Assembly: GCA_021234155.1 (NCBI GenBank)
Contig: JAJEKV010000212.1
Span: 498,001 to 562,000, forward strand
Direction: 5' to 3'
Length of the DNA stretch: 64,000 nucleotides
Source of the DNA: Isoetes taiwanensis
Lineage: Eukaryota; Streptophyta; Lycopodiopsida; Isoetales; Isoetaceae
Numbering within the stretch: position 1 is the stretch's first letter; the number at the start of each line of letters is the position of its first letter. Below, one piece after another: positions 32,480-44,465 of the stretch. Below the pieces are notes generated by a model. The model did not search any database. It saw nothing but the letters and a program-made list of their open reading frames with translations, and was not told where the DNA came from. The translations under genes were made by a program, and so were the position numbers.

Positions 32480-34228
32480 TCTTATTATAATTGCTTTTGG
32501 CCTTTTATTGTTGTTTTTTAGGCAATGTTGTTTGCTCTTGGTTAAATATTTTGTTCAAATGCCCTCATAGCCTACTTTATACCCTGATCTAGAGAATGAG
32601 AGAATAAGAATGCTTCAATTTTAAGTATTATATAAACGCTAAAATGAAGTATTTTCAAGAAAAATTCCGTAGGCCCAAAAATATCTGGAGTCTTTGCATT
32701 ATGGAGCAAGTATTCTTTGCTGTACTTCCTTCTTTCTGGTTTCTATCTGGATGCATCATGCATTGTTTCCCGCTCTGCACTATCCTGAAAGGAAAAAGAT
32801 CTCTTAGAAACTGAAGCATATAATCTAAGAAAAAAAGGAAAAAAAGGGATCTATTTAAATCTTCTAATGCACCAAATGGCCCAAATACAAGAACAGAGGA
32901 TTTGAATCATTCAACACGAATGAAAAAACCAAAGGATTGAACCTTGGAAGAGAAGGAATAAATCATTCAAGTGTAAGCAGACAGAGGGCGTTATGCTTTT
33001 AGCTTTTTTTTCCAAAAGATGATGGCTTGGCCATCATATAAATGGCAAAAATCCTCTTATTTGTTGCGATTTGAAAAGCTACTCAGAATAGACAGCATTT
33101 CAAAGTTACAGGAAAACAAATTTAAACACATAAGAAATTGATTTACCATATCTACTGTCGGTTCTAGGCATCGGATCAAAGACATTGAATGGTACATCGT
33201 GTTTGATCGGTAGGTCTTGAGCCCTGGACGAAGATTTCACTATAAAATTTTGGATCAAGCCATTTTTGCAACCAGACCGTCCAGGATGATTCGGATCAGC
33301 CTGAAGTCTGCCGGATTTGGGATATACAGAGTACCAATGGCAGAAAATTGGAGGAAAACGGGGAATCTTTGCAGAGCAATATGTATTGAAGAGAAATGGA
33401 TCAACATTATAGGGCGCCAGAGATAACAAGGAGGAGGAGGATGAGGAACCTCCCCAGGAAATTGATAGTGCAGAGGCGGTTCCAGAGACTGCAATCCAGC
33501 CCCATATCATGATCAGGATGGCCGCAATGTCCACCTGTGCATGCAACAGCCAAAACCTTGCCAATCCGGCTCCCAAGATGATGTGGAGCGCTCTCCATCG
33601 CCAATACAACTGTGGCAAATGACCGTGGTGCAGAAAATAATTAAAAGATCAGATGCCTCAGTTTGGATTTTGATAACTCAGCTCCATTTTGATGCAACAA
33701 GGCAAATAGGGAAAAATCCAAGCAGATCCCAAGTGTTGCAGATCGAAATGAAGATTCCCTATGCTGAATGCTCTTGGAAAATCGAAAATATGGCCCAGAT
33801 GAGAAGGAGGACGAAGATCGCCATATTTTATCGAAGATCTGGGTTTATATTGAAGATAAACCCAGATGAGGACGAAGATCTTCGATAAAATCCGCCCAGA
33901 TGAGGAGGAGGACGAAGATCGCCATAGCATCGTAAACGTAAACATGAGCTTGCCGCTAAGGCGCGAAACAGCCGCTTAATTCTACCGACCTATAGAACGA
34001 TAGGACCTGGATCGAAATCCAGGCCGTCTATTTTTGCCTTATCTTGGTAAACTTGTCATATGCTATTTAGACAATTTTCGATTAGCACCAGCAACACTAG
34101 AAATATATGACAGGTGTTCCACGCACTTGTCATCATGTGCAAGGATCATAGCAAGGATCATGTATGTCATGTGGCAGAACGATAAGGTTTCTATAAATTG
34201 AGCTCAATGTCTATTGTAAAAGTGCTAG
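32480..34228. other. Interior of the CACTA-like element; no recognised gene
   Basis: A minus-strand frame at 33106-33618 (170 aa) has a hydrophobic stretch (IILGAGLARFWLLHAQVDIAAILIMIWGW) that could be membrane-spanning, but it matches no family I know. A near-duplicated word GATGAG(A/G)AGGAGGACGAAGATCG occurs at about 33797 and 33899. It flanks a hairpin at 33820-33893 made of ATTTTATCGAAGATC and its complement. Confidence 0.35.
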
Positions 34229-34281
34229 GGAACCATGGGTAGGAGGGGGTTTCCAGGGGAAACCCCCAACTACCCATGGGT
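34229..34281. repeat. Hairpin with ~24-bp arms
   Basis: AACCATGGGTAG...GGGGGTTTCC faces GGAAACCCCC...CTACCCATGGGTT around a 3-nt loop, with one or two mismatches. Confidence 0.75.
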
Positions 34282-35035
34282 TTACACACGTGAACCACCG
34301 CTTCTGACGTAAATTCCATCCCTGCTCTTTTCTTGCCATCTCTGTTTTGTGTCTCATTCTCTGTTATGTAGAGCCGTTTTACCATTTGGCTGATTTGCCA
34401 TTTGCAAGGCGGATTTCAGGGCCGATTTGCCATTTCCAGGGCCGATATGCACTTGCAGGGCAAGCAAGAATACTTCACAGTTTTAGAATAACTCTACAGG
34501 TGAATGCCGAAGATGCCTATGGGCAGATTGAAGCTTAGAAGGCACTCTCCTCACAGAAGGTTTGGAGGAATCGAGCATACTCTGCCTTCAAAATAAGAAG
34601 AGGGCTATGGCAAAGGAGGAGAGACTGATTTGGGGAAAATACAGCAAAGGAAAACAGAGCAAGAAAATCCGCTTGATCCTTTATTGTTCGAAACAGAGGC
34701 AACTTTGCAGCAAGGAAAAAATGGCAGGAGGCTCGACTTAGAACTTGAAGATGCCATAGCCAGAGGTTGAAGATGTCATAGCCGCCCTACCAGAGTTTAG
34801 CCAGAGCGAAGCAAGGAAATACCAACCCTGTGCAATAGGCAAGAAAAAAAAATTATTCGTCGGTGGGTTTATGGCGGCGCTGCTTAGAGATAGTATAACC
34901 TAGGTTTCCTAAAAAGAATAAATCATAGTTTACAACAAGATATCACATGTTCTATAGGAAGCTTGCATGTCTATTGTAAATAGCAAGAGGGGTCGTAATT
35001 TAATTGTGGTTAATATAATGAGGGATTGGAAGATG

Positions 35036-35139
35036 GGGATAAACACCCCTGCGAGCCCCTTAAAGCAGATAAACAGGCGAGCCCAGAGGGGCGAGCCCAT
35101 TTACCTGTTGTAAGGGGCAAGCAGGGATGTTTATCCCCT
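35036..35139. repeat. Inverted repeat with ~35-bp arms
   Basis: GGGGATAAACACCCCTGCGA...CCCCTTA opens and TAAGGGGCAAGCAGGGATG...TTATCCCC closes the structure. It is a short foldback inside the CACTA-like element. Confidence 0.75.
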
Positions 35140-36671
35140 TTAACCGGCAGACAAAGTTTCCTCACCCATATCCATGGCTCGATTATCGTCATCCATAGCT
35201 TGATTATCAGCTCCCACAACTGGATTATCACAGGTTTGGCATCTTCTAGAGTTGGATTATTAGGTCGGAGGCTGAATCCGATGCTAAAGCTGCATGTTTC
35301 CACGTTTTCAGCTGCCTCTTCATCCGTGTCGGGTGGGTTGGGTGCCTGTTACACCCTATCATATTGTACTTGTGCACGAGATTTAATGCTAAGGTGCGCA
35401 TAAGATCCATTATAGTATGATGTGATAAGTCTAGACCATAGAGGTGAAATAGATCCAAGAATATGCTCTTACCTTGGACACCTGTATCTCGTGCAGCATT
35501 AGGTACCCCATCATGTAATTGTTGATCAAGCCGATCCAAACTTGCCCCGATGTAGTGGCTCATAACAAGCTGGGACATCGTGCAATCGGGCATGTCAGAA
35601 GGCACGGAATGAGATTGCATGATTGCATTCAAACGGCCAAAGTTACCCTAGTACACATGTTTGAAAAGTAGACGATCGATCAAATGTTTGGATTGCCAAG
35701 TACATGCTATCTTTACACTATAGCACTAGGCTAGGAGTGTATTGAGTGAAAGGTCGACTTCTTGCCTGTAGCAAATTAAGTTTTTACTCTGTTGGTCATA
35801 ATAACTGGTTCCTAAAGTAAACTGGATGCTTTGAACCCATGTACAAAGTCGAAAGCCTATTCCAAGCTCGTTGAAGTGGTCGAAATAGAGGAACATGCCA
35901 TTTTCCAAGAGGTTCCAAGCTGAGTGACCTCGAAACTCCTTCAATATTCCCAAATTTTTAGCTGTGTATGTAACATATATGTAGAAAATCTTCTATGAAC
36001 TGGACCTTTACCTGGCAGTGCATCAAATGATGTGCTATTTGAGTGTTATTGCAAGAGAATAAAATACTGGTTACACCTTGTGCATATGCTTTGTCAAACC
36101 GACTTACGTATTGCCCGGTCGTATTCTCCACACCTATCAAAAAGAAGTCAAAGAAAAAATCATAGTGCATTTGCAAAACGGCAATTTCAGAAGAACGATT
36201 CACCCTATTTTTTAAGAGAAATCCATAAATCCGTCTATTGCACATTTCTTACGTTCTTGGTACCAATCCTTTTCATGTGATTCTTCTAGTGCTCTAGCTG
36301 GCAACGCATCAACACCAATTTCCGCTAGACAAAAAGGTAGAGATTTTATTCCACAGACTCGCCGCTTTCGCATTTAATATGTCTTGTCAAACCTGGTGAT
36401 ACCCATCAAAGAGAAAGCCCCTGCATGAAAGCCTGCACCAAAGACGTTTATGAATAAGCTTAGCTTGAACAAAATACAAATCCTTAGCTTGAATTTACCT
36501 GCAAGCCTGTTTTGCCTAAAGATCGGATGAGGCAGTATTATATTGCAAAGCTTAAATTCACCTTTGTCAAGAAGCAAGGACTTGCTTCAAAATCCAGATA
36601 TTTAAATCCTAGTAGTGAGCCCTAGATTTGCAGAGAATAGGAAACATATTGGCCAAATAAAAAGAAAAAAT

Positions 36672-38530
36672 GGACATCCCACGGAAAGAAATCGCACGGA
36701 TGTCCCAACCCCCAAATGTTCCCCTTTACGGACATAAGACAAGAGGGGGAAATGATGTGCCCCTCCAGTTCGGCCATTCTTGCTAGCTCAAAATATGATT
36801 TTGACTTTGGGCATGAGTCCAGAGCATCTAGTTTATTGTAGGGACCAGCGATTATGACCAACAGATTCAAACTCGATTTGCTACAAGCAACTAGTCTATC
36901 TTTCACTCGATGCACTCTAGCCTAGTGCCATAATGTAAAGCTAGCACGTATTTGGCAGTTCGGGCGTTTGACCAATTCTCTACTCCTCAGACATGTGTCC
37001 TAGGGTAACTCTGGCCTTTTGGATGCAACCGCACAGTCGAAATGTCGTTGCATGCCAACCGGCATGCTCCGTTCGCACAATGTCCAGAGCTCGCGGGCCA
37101 TCACAACGGAGCAAGTTTGGAACTGGCACTTGGGGAGGGTTTTTTGTTCTCCTTCTTAAGGTCTCTCTTTGAACCCTCGAAGGAACCCTGCACGCAAGCT
37201 CTTGACCCCTTCAGAGGCAGGGAAGGCTGCCAAAACCTAAACCCTACAGATTTACTAGGGTTTAGGTATCGGGCGAATAAAAAAGCTCCATTTGTTAATC
37301 CCACCGTTCAAATAGTAGTTCATGTTATAGGAAACATTCTCAAAAAGAAAAAATGGACATCCACCGCACGGATGTCCCAACCCCCAAATGTTCCCCTTTA
37401 CGGACATAAGACAAGAGGGGGAAATGATGTGCCCCTCCAGTTCGGCCATTCTTGCTAGCTCAAAATATGATTTTGACTTTGGGCATGAGTCCAGAGCATC
37501 TAGTTTATTGTAGGGACCAGCGATTATGACCAACAGATTCAAACTCGATTTGCTACAAGCAACTAGTCTATCTTTCACTCGATGCACTCTAGCCTAGTGC
37601 CATAATGTAAAGCTAGCACGTATTTGGCAGTTCGGGCGTTTGACCAATTCTCTACTCCTCAGACATGTGTCCTAGGGTAACTCTGGCCTTTTGGATGCAA
37701 CCGCACAGTCGAAATGTCGTTGCATGCCAAGCGGCATGCTCCGGTCGCACAATGTCCAGAGCTCGCGAGCCATCACAACGGAGTAAGTTTGGAACTGGCA
37801 CTTGGGGAGGGTTTTTTGTTCTCCTTCTTAAGGTCTCTCTTCGAACCCTCGAAGGAACCCTGCACACAAGCTCTTGACCCCTTCAGAGGCAGGGAAGGCT
37901 GCCAAAACCTAAACCCTACAAATTTACTAGGGTTTAGGTATCGGGGGAATAAAACAGCTCCATTTGTTAATCCCACCGTTCAAATAGTAGTTCATGTTAT
38001 AGGAAACGTTCTCAAAAAGAAAAAATGGACATCCACCGCATGGATGTCCCAACCCCCAAATGTTCCCCTTTACGGACATAAGACAAGAGGGGGAAATGAT
38101 GTGCCCCTCCAGTTCGGCCATTCTTGCTAGCTCAAAATGTGATTTTGACTTTGGGCATGAGTCCAGAGCATCTAGTTCTTGCAGACGGACCAATGATTAT
38201 GACCAATGAGCCAAACTCAAATTGCTACAAGCAACTAGTCTATCTTTCACTTTCGATGCACTCTAGCCTAGTGCTATAATGTAAAAGCTAGCACGCACTT
38301 GGCGATTCGGGCATTTGATCAATTCTCTACTCCTCAGACATGTGTCCTAGGGTAACTCTAGCCTTTTGGACGCAACCGCATAGTCAAAATGTCGTTGCAT
38401 GCCAACCGGCATGCTCCGGTCGCACAATGTCCAAGCTCGCGAGCCATCACAACGGAGCAAGTTTCGAACTGGCACTTGGGGAGGGTTTTTGTTCTCCTTC
38501 TTAAGGTCTCTCTTGAGCCTTCAAGTAAAC
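36672..38530. repeat. Tandem triplication of a ~672-bp unit
   Basis: The word GGATGTCCCAACCCCCAAAT starts at 36699, 37370 and 38042, giving periods of 671 and 672 bp. Copies 1 and 2 are almost identical. Copy 3 is more diverged after about 38175 and stops near 38520. Long frames inside (for example the minus-strand MHRVKDRLVACSKSSLN frame) recur only because the units recur. Confidence 0.92.
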
Positions 38531-38599
38531 AACCACATAAAGAAAACCTTAGCATCTTTGCAAATTTTAACGTGGTTCTCAAACTAATAAGAAGAACGC

Positions 38600-41080
38600 G
38601 GTAGAATACAAATTTGTGACAACTAGCATGTAAACATATGAAATTATGCTACTAAAAATGTATATAGAAAAATCATTCCATTAAATTAATGATGATTTTC
38701 AAAGACCAACATAAAAAATATAGTACGAACTAGGAATGGTTTTGCAAAATCAAGATGTGCTTAAAACACATCTTCTAAACTATTGACGATTTCAAAAAAC
38801 AATTGTACGATTGTAGAATTCATGTAAGTAAACATGATATGAACTAGCAATAATTTTGCTAAACAATCTCACAAATTAAATCTTTGAATTAGTACAAAAA
38901 TACGATATGAAGCACTATTGGTCTTGCAAAATCAATATATGCTTAAAATACATGTGACTCCCCGCTAAACATGGCCCGCCGCCGTACACTCGGCAGGAAA
39001 TCCCCCGTCCCGCTCAACAACCGCACAGGCCCACTCTGGAACCTCCGTAGTGCGGGAAGGGGACACGAAGGTGTCTTCGTGCCCCCTCCCCTATGGGCTC
39101 CTATCACGGCCGAAGCATAAACACGTCGTAACTAGCAATACAATACAATATACTACCTCGAGGGTAGCTCAACCGCATATCCATAGATGCAAAGAACATA
39201 ATCATCAACCATAGAACATGGGAGCTCCTACCCGTGGCTCGACACATAGGGTAGTCGGTCAACCGATAGGCCTCAAGATAGAGCGAGACCGAGTCATAAC
39301 AATGGCGGGGCTGGCATAAGACAATGGCTAGGGTTGACCACTCCATCCGCCCCTCCTTGGCATACTTTGTAGATGGGCTAGACCAAATTTGTGGCATGAC
39401 TCTAAAAAGGGACACGCAATCCCATAGCATCACCCATCGGGACTACTCGGGTTGCATCTCCCCTGGTCCGGGACGAGGTAGGAAGGGTTGCATCTCCCCT
39501 TCCGGGGTCTAGAGGCTCCATGGGCGGCTAGAGAATCGTGGCGACACCACGATTCGCACCGAGTGAACCCCCAAAACAAGAGCCAAGCTGACACTTGCAA
39601 CTCTTGAGGCGAGGCGACACCATTGCCCAGGGAGGTGTGGGACCCATGCTCGGCCCACACGAAGTGACCAGACCATAAGCCTAGCCCTTTGTGGGATCCC
39701 CGAAGCCCCCCACTCGGCGGGGATCCACCCTCCATCTTGCCTCTAGCCCGTTGTGTGATTTGAGTCACATCATAGCTTCCATAGCCCGGTGGGTTCCTAT
39801 GCACAGGCCGCAACTAATAGGAACTAAAGGATCTACTCTAGGAGCATACTACATATGGCCCTAGGTCTCTACCCCCCTTCCCAACACAAGAGGAGCACAT
39901 GATCAACCAATATCACATACATCACATCATGATCAATATCAATATCATATGAACATCTTAACCTAAACATACATAGCTAACTAACAGTTAGGGTTCCTTG
40001 ATTAGGGTTCAAGATATTCAACAAAGGATCTAGGGTGGCTCTACTCTAGACACGAATCACTATCCCATCTGGAGTGCTAACTTCCAGATGAACTAACATG
40101 AACTCTACTCAACCTACCTCCTCCAGATGCGCTTCCTCCGATTCCTGGCGTCTCCATGCTCCTAGACGTGGTTCGAAGGCCTGCTCCCTCTACGATCATA
40201 CACACCTTCCAGGGGCTGCTGCTCCAGGGCTAGGCTATGGCGATTGGTTCGAAACGGGGTTTCGGGCACGTGGATGAGAGTTCAGGTGCTAGGTCAGGGA
40301 AAAGGGTCTAGGGTTAGGGTTAGAGCTCATATAGGTGTGGGTCCACGTGGGATGCCACGTGGCACCACTAAGATGAGGCCGTGTGGCGGTTGCCCAATAG
40401 GATAAGGCCATGTGGAAATGGGCCTTATCCTAAGGTTATCTAAGTTAAACAATTAACTTAGATGTGCACCCCTTGCCACTTATCCAAGGCATACAAGGCT
40501 ACCTAGGTAGACTTGTATGGTGACGGGTCCAGGAATATACGTATTTATGGCGTATATTCCCTTGGAACGTCACAATACATCTTCTAAACTATGGATGATT
40601 TCAAAAAACTATTATATGATTATGGAATTCATGTAATTAAACATGATATAAACTATTAGTGATTTTGCTAAATCAATCTACACTTAAAAACAACCTTATG
40701 AACTAATAATGATTTCTAGAAACTAGTGTAAAATTTTGAATTAGTACAAAAAATATGGTATTAGCCACTATTGGTTTTTCAAAATCAATATATGCTTAAA
40801 ACACCTCTTCTAAACTATTGATGATTTCAAAAACCTATTGTACAATCGTAGAAGTCATGTAATTAAACAGGATATGATTTTGCTAAATCATTGTACATTA
40901 AAAAACAATAATACAAACTAATGATGATTTCTAGAAACTACTGTAAATTTATGAATTAGTACAAATAATATGATATGAACCACTATTGATTTTGCAAAAC
41001 TAGGAAGAACACATGATTTTTCTTTACATTTTGTATTGTCGTATAAAAAAATCACATATATACTGGTTTTCATGCTAATT
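38600..41080. repeat. Right subterminal repeats of the CACTA-like element (interrupted by the solo LTR)
   Basis: AT-rich words such as CATCTTCTAAACTAT(T/G)GA, GATTTCAAAAA, AAACATGATAT(G/A) and ATTTTGCTAAA recur at about 38768, 40579 and 40803. The solo LTR at 38953-40574 splits one copy. Confidence 0.7.
38953..40574 (-). mobile_element. Solo LTR of a gypsy related to the enclosing one, reverse orientation
   Basis: It runs TGTGAC...GTCACA and is flanked by the 5-bp duplication ATACA (38948-38952 and 40575-40579). Its reverse complement resembles the 3' LTR at 45322-48583 outside the retroposon, with shared blocks such as TAGTGCGGGAAGGGGACACG. Its 1,622-bp length is close to that LTR minus the insertion (about 1.64 kb). 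It formed by insertion and then LTR-LTR recombination. Confidence 0.9.
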
Positions 41081-41112
41081 TTTTATACAAGTTCATTTTT
41101 GGGGGCCTTGTG

Positions 41113-41544
41113 TAGTCTTGATAGACACAGGTAGTTCCCATAACTTTGCCTCTCCAAGGCTAGCCGCTCTAATGAAGAATAAGATTCTAAGTCAAAGCCT
41201 AGGCCAGTCAGCATGGCAAGCGGCGCGATCCGCTACACTAAAATAGACCTTAGTGGAAGCAAATGGCCTATGGGTGCGAAAGTCATGGACATTGGGAAGT
41301 ACGACTTGATAGTAGGAATGGAGTTCCTGAGGCCAGTTAAAGCTATGATAGACTGCGACAGGGGTGAGATCGTTATGACGGCGCCAGAAGGGACTCGATA
41401 TACAATCAAAGATAAGAAGATAACTTCAGCTATGCAGTGTATCTCCATGAAGCAGCTGCAGAAAAGCATAATTAAAGGTAGAATAGACTACATACTCAGA
41501 CTAGAGGTAACTGAGCCTAGTCAAGTGAAGAAAAGCGAGGCCGA
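41113..41544 (+). pseudogene. Gypsy aspartic protease region
   Basis: After removal of the CACTA-like element, the frame reads PYVVLIDTGSSHNFASPRLA, with the DTG active-site triad used to cleave the retrotransposon polyprotein. After a frameshift it continues as 41213-41548, with DIGKYDLIVGMEFLRPVKAMIDC, the typical flap and C-terminal 'D.I.GM.WL......D' region of retropepsins. It ends just before the reverse-transcriptase frame at 41545. Confidence 0.8.
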
Positions 41545-42199
41545 TTGAGTCAGTTGCCAAGGCCAATAGCAAGGCTCATAAAAGAGTTTCATGATGTATT
41601 CACGGATGAAATCCGTCAGCTACCACCTTATAGGGGCATGGAGTGTGAGATCACAATAGCACCAGCTGCTAAGCCTATCAGCAAGGCCCCGTACAGGATA
41701 AGTACGCAAGAGCTAATTGAGCTCAAGAAGCAGTTGCAAGAACTGCTTGAGCTCGGGTTCATAAGAGCAAGCGTGTCTCCTTTTGGAGCACCCATCCTTT
41801 TCGTCAAGAAGAAAGACGGAAGTCTAAGGATGTGTATTGACTACCGTCAGCTCAATAAGCAAACGATAAAGAACAAGTATGCATTGCCAAGAGCGGATGA
41901 TTTAATGGACCAGCTGCAAGGCGCAAAGGTCTTCTCCAAATTTGACCTAAGGTCGGGCTATCATCAGATAAGGATCAAGAAAGAGGATATCCACAAAACC
42001 GCTTTCAGAATGCGGTATGGTCATTATGAGTTCATGGTAATGCCTTTCGGCTTATCGAACGTGTCAGCAACATTTATGCGCTTGATGAACGACTCTTCAG
42101 GGAATTCCTGGATGAACTTGTCACTGTGTTCTTTGATAATATCCTAATCTATAGTAAGACTATAGAGAAACATGTATTGCATTTGAGCAGAGTTCTAGA
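41545..42199 (+). pseudogene. Gypsy reverse transcriptase (frameshifted, altered catalytic box)
   Basis: It contains [93 protein letters not shown] and [13 protein letters not shown]. These are the ordered RT blocks of Ty3/gypsy elements. A frameshift near 42100 moves the frame to [11 protein letters not shown]. The catalytic box FFDN replaces the usual (Y/F)xDD, so the second catalytic Asp is Asn. Together with the frameshift this makes the copy inactive. Confidence 0.9.
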
Positions 42200-43280
42200 G
42201 TTAAGCTAAGGCGGCATCGCTTATATGGCAAACTCTCAAAGTGCCACTTTGCAACAGGTAGAGTGGAATACTTGGGGCATGTAGTTACAGCAGAAGGAAT
42301 CTCAACAGATCTGGTGAAGATAGAAGCCATAGTGGATTGGCCGGCACCGAGGAATATAGGAGAAGTAAGAAGCTTCCTTGGCTTGGCAGGGTACTACCGC
42401 AAGTTTGTTAAGGACTTTGCGAAGTGGGCGTCCCCTTTGTCTGACCTCACTAAGAATAAGAAGGTGAAAGATTGGGTGCAACATTGGCTTGAAAATGTCC
42501 AACCCTCATTTGAGAAGCTCAAAGAGGCATTGACCACAACACTAGTTCTTACCCTCCCAGATCCAAGCAAGGACAAGGTAGTGGCAACAGATGCTAGTAA
42601 GCTAGCAACAGGAGGAGTCCTTATGCAAGAAGGAAGGTAATTACGTATGATTCGAAGAAGATGAACGATGTCGAGCAGCGCCACCCCACTCACGACCAAG
42701 AACTCCTAGCCATAGTGAGAGCCCTAAGAATCTGGAGGCATTATTTGTTGGGTACGAAGTTCCAATTGGACACAAACCACCAAAGCCTCCAGTACATCGT
42801 GATGCAACCACTCCTAAATCTGAGACAAAGGAGGTGGATGGAATTTCTTGAGGAGTACAACTTCGAGATAATCTACAAGCCCGGCAAGTTGAATGTAGTT
42901 GCGGATCCGCTCTCTAGGAGGCCATTAGAGACAAGAGTCCACTGCAATGCCATATCGACACTCACTAGTGAGTATGGCAAGAGGATTGAGGAAACCTTGC
43001 CATCAGACAGCGACTTTAAAGAAGTGTGGGCAAGCCTCTCCAAGGAGGCAAGAACAGACAAAGAGAGGGAAACCTTCAAACATTTTAAGAAGGAAGGTAA
43101 CCTACTGTACCACAAAAATAAATTGTATGTGTCAGAGTCATCAGGAGTTAGGAAGTTGATACTCCATGACAGACATAATAGCCCAATAGCCGGGCATGCA
43201 GGGTTCATGAAAACCTATTTTAAGATCAGAAGTAGTTACTTCTGGCCCGACATGAAGAAGCAAATAGCTAAGTATATTTG
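42200..43280 (+). pseudogene. Gypsy RT connection, RNase H and integrase zinc-binding region
   Basis: 42209-42640 contains [36 protein letters not shown] and [17 protein letters not shown] (the RNase H first Asp). A break follows, then 42661-43281 with HPTHDQELLAIVRALRIWRH (second acidic residue), DTNHQSLQYI, RRWMEFLEEYNFEIIYKPGK and NVVADPLSRR. It continues into the integrase N-terminal HHCC region (ILHDRHNSPIAGHAG and, past a TGA at 43279, CQLCQQTK). Confidence 0.88.
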
Positions 43281-44011
43281 AGAGTGCCAGCTATGTCAGC
43301 AGACGAAGACAGAGCAACTCCGAGTTCTTGGAGTTTTAGAGCCATTGCCTGTGCCGAATGCGAAATTGGAAAGTGATTAGCATGGACTTTATCACTGGGC
43401 TCCCAAGAACTATAAGAGACAAAGATGCTTTGATGGAGGTAGTGGAAAAATTGTTCAAAATGGCATACTTCATGCTTTCTAGGACCACAGACACGGCGTT
43501 AGATACCGCCGTATTGTTCACGAAGGAGATTTTTCGACTCCACGGGATGCCAAGAGAAATAATTTCGGATAGAAATTCAAAGTTCATGAGCACATTCTGG
43601 CAAGACTTGTTCTGCACAATTCAGACGAAGCTCTCCATGAGTACATGATATCATCCTCAGACGGATGGGCAAATGAAGCGTACCAATCGAATCATAGAAG
43701 ATATGCTGAGAAACTATGTCTGGAACAAGCAATCCAAGTGAGATGATTTCATTCACTTGGTGGAGTTTGCTTATAACAGCACCAAGAAAGAATCTTTCCA
43801 GATGTTCCCTTTCATGATTAATTATGAGTATCAATGCTTGACCCCAGATATGTGGCACAATCTAGTGTCCAAAGCTGAAGTCTCTCAGCAGATGCTATCT
43901 GATATACAGCAGCTGGTGGAAGAAGTAAGGGGATTTCTAGCAGCAAGGAGTCGGCAGAAGAGTGTAGCCGACAGGCATAGGACCGTAAGATAATTCCAAG
44001 TAGGAGACAGT
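43281..44011 (+). pseudogene. Gypsy integrase core (frameshifted)
   Basis: The D-D-E residues are visible in separate frames: SMDFITGLPRT (43358-43648 frame), IISDRNSKF in place of the usual SDRD, and after a break YHPQTDGQMKRTNRIIEDML with the Glu. LVEFAYNSTKKESFQMFPF and DMWHNLVSKAE belong to the C-terminal half. Stops at 43645-43647, 43740 and 43990 break it. It would have inserted the retrotransposon cDNA. Confidence 0.85.
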
Positions 44012-44365
44012 GTGTGGCTCAAGATCAGGGTTAAGCAAGCCAAGTTTCGCATCGGCAATTGCAAGAAGCTTGCTCCTAGGTGGGCAGGTCCCTTCAAAAT
44101 TTTGGAGCGGGTAGGCACCCAAGCCTACACGCTCGATTTGCGTGCGCACCTTAAAGTCCATAAGGTCTTCCATGTGAGCCTGTTGAAAAGGCACAACCCA
44201 AACCTAGATAAGGTTTTAGAAACTCCAATGTCGCAGATACAAGTTGAAATAGTGCCCGAGTTGATCCTTGATAAGACATTCAAGAAGATCAGAAGGTCTC
44301 AGTTCCTCCAATATTTGGTTAAGTGGAAGCACTTGCCTGTGAAGGACGCAACTTGGGTATTGAAG
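44012..44365 (+). pseudogene. Integrase C-terminal region with chromodomain
   Basis: The frame gives VWLKIRVKQAKF, KLAPRWAGPFKILERVGTQA, VHKVFHVSLLKRHNP and then the chromodomain-type end QFLQYLVKWKHLPVKDATWV. A chromodomain places the element among the chromoviruses, which use it to target chromatin. A 45-bp word containing GCAATACCCGGACTTTATGA is duplicated just downstream (about 44379 and 44429). Confidence 0.88.
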
Positions 44366-44465
44366 TAGGATCTAGAAAAGCAATACCCGGACTTTATGAA
44401 GGAGTTCGACGGCCGAGTCATCTCCAAGCAATACCCGGACTTTATGAAGGAGTTCGAGGGCTAAG

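Larger units (their letters stand above)
31417..41112. mobile_element. CACTA-like DNA transposon (9.7 kb) nested in the gypsy pol region
   Basis: The ends are inverted repeats: left CACAAGGCCCCCAAAATTG, right (reverse complement) CACAAGGCCCCCAAAAATG. There is a 3-bp TAG duplication. The CAC start, 3-bp duplication and subterminal repeats fit the CACTA (CMC) superfamily. I could not recognise a transposase inside, so it is probably non-autonomous or has lost its coding region. Contents include AT-rich subterminal repeats, three hairpins, a 672-bp tandem triplication and a solo gypsy LTR. Confidence 0.78.

Noticed and set aside
33658-33945. Poly-Ser frames (also near 530-750 and 2940)
   Set aside because: They are produced by simple repeats (CTT/GAGGAG) read in several frames, with no supporting motif.
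37224-37266. AAACCCTA...TAGGGTTT as plant telomere repeats
   Set aside because: Single units facing each other inside the 672-bp tandem unit, with no array.
36622-38193. Repeated minus-strand ORF MHRVKDRLVACSKSS... as a conserved gene
   Set aside because: Its conservation follows only from the recent tandem triplication. No homology was recognised and the frame is not preserved in the third, older unit.
40301-40325. Telomere-like TAGGGTTAGGGTTAG in the solo LTR (and its counterpart near 45574)
   Set aside because: There are only two to three units, at equivalent places in related LTRs. It is part of the LTR, not an interstitial telomere.
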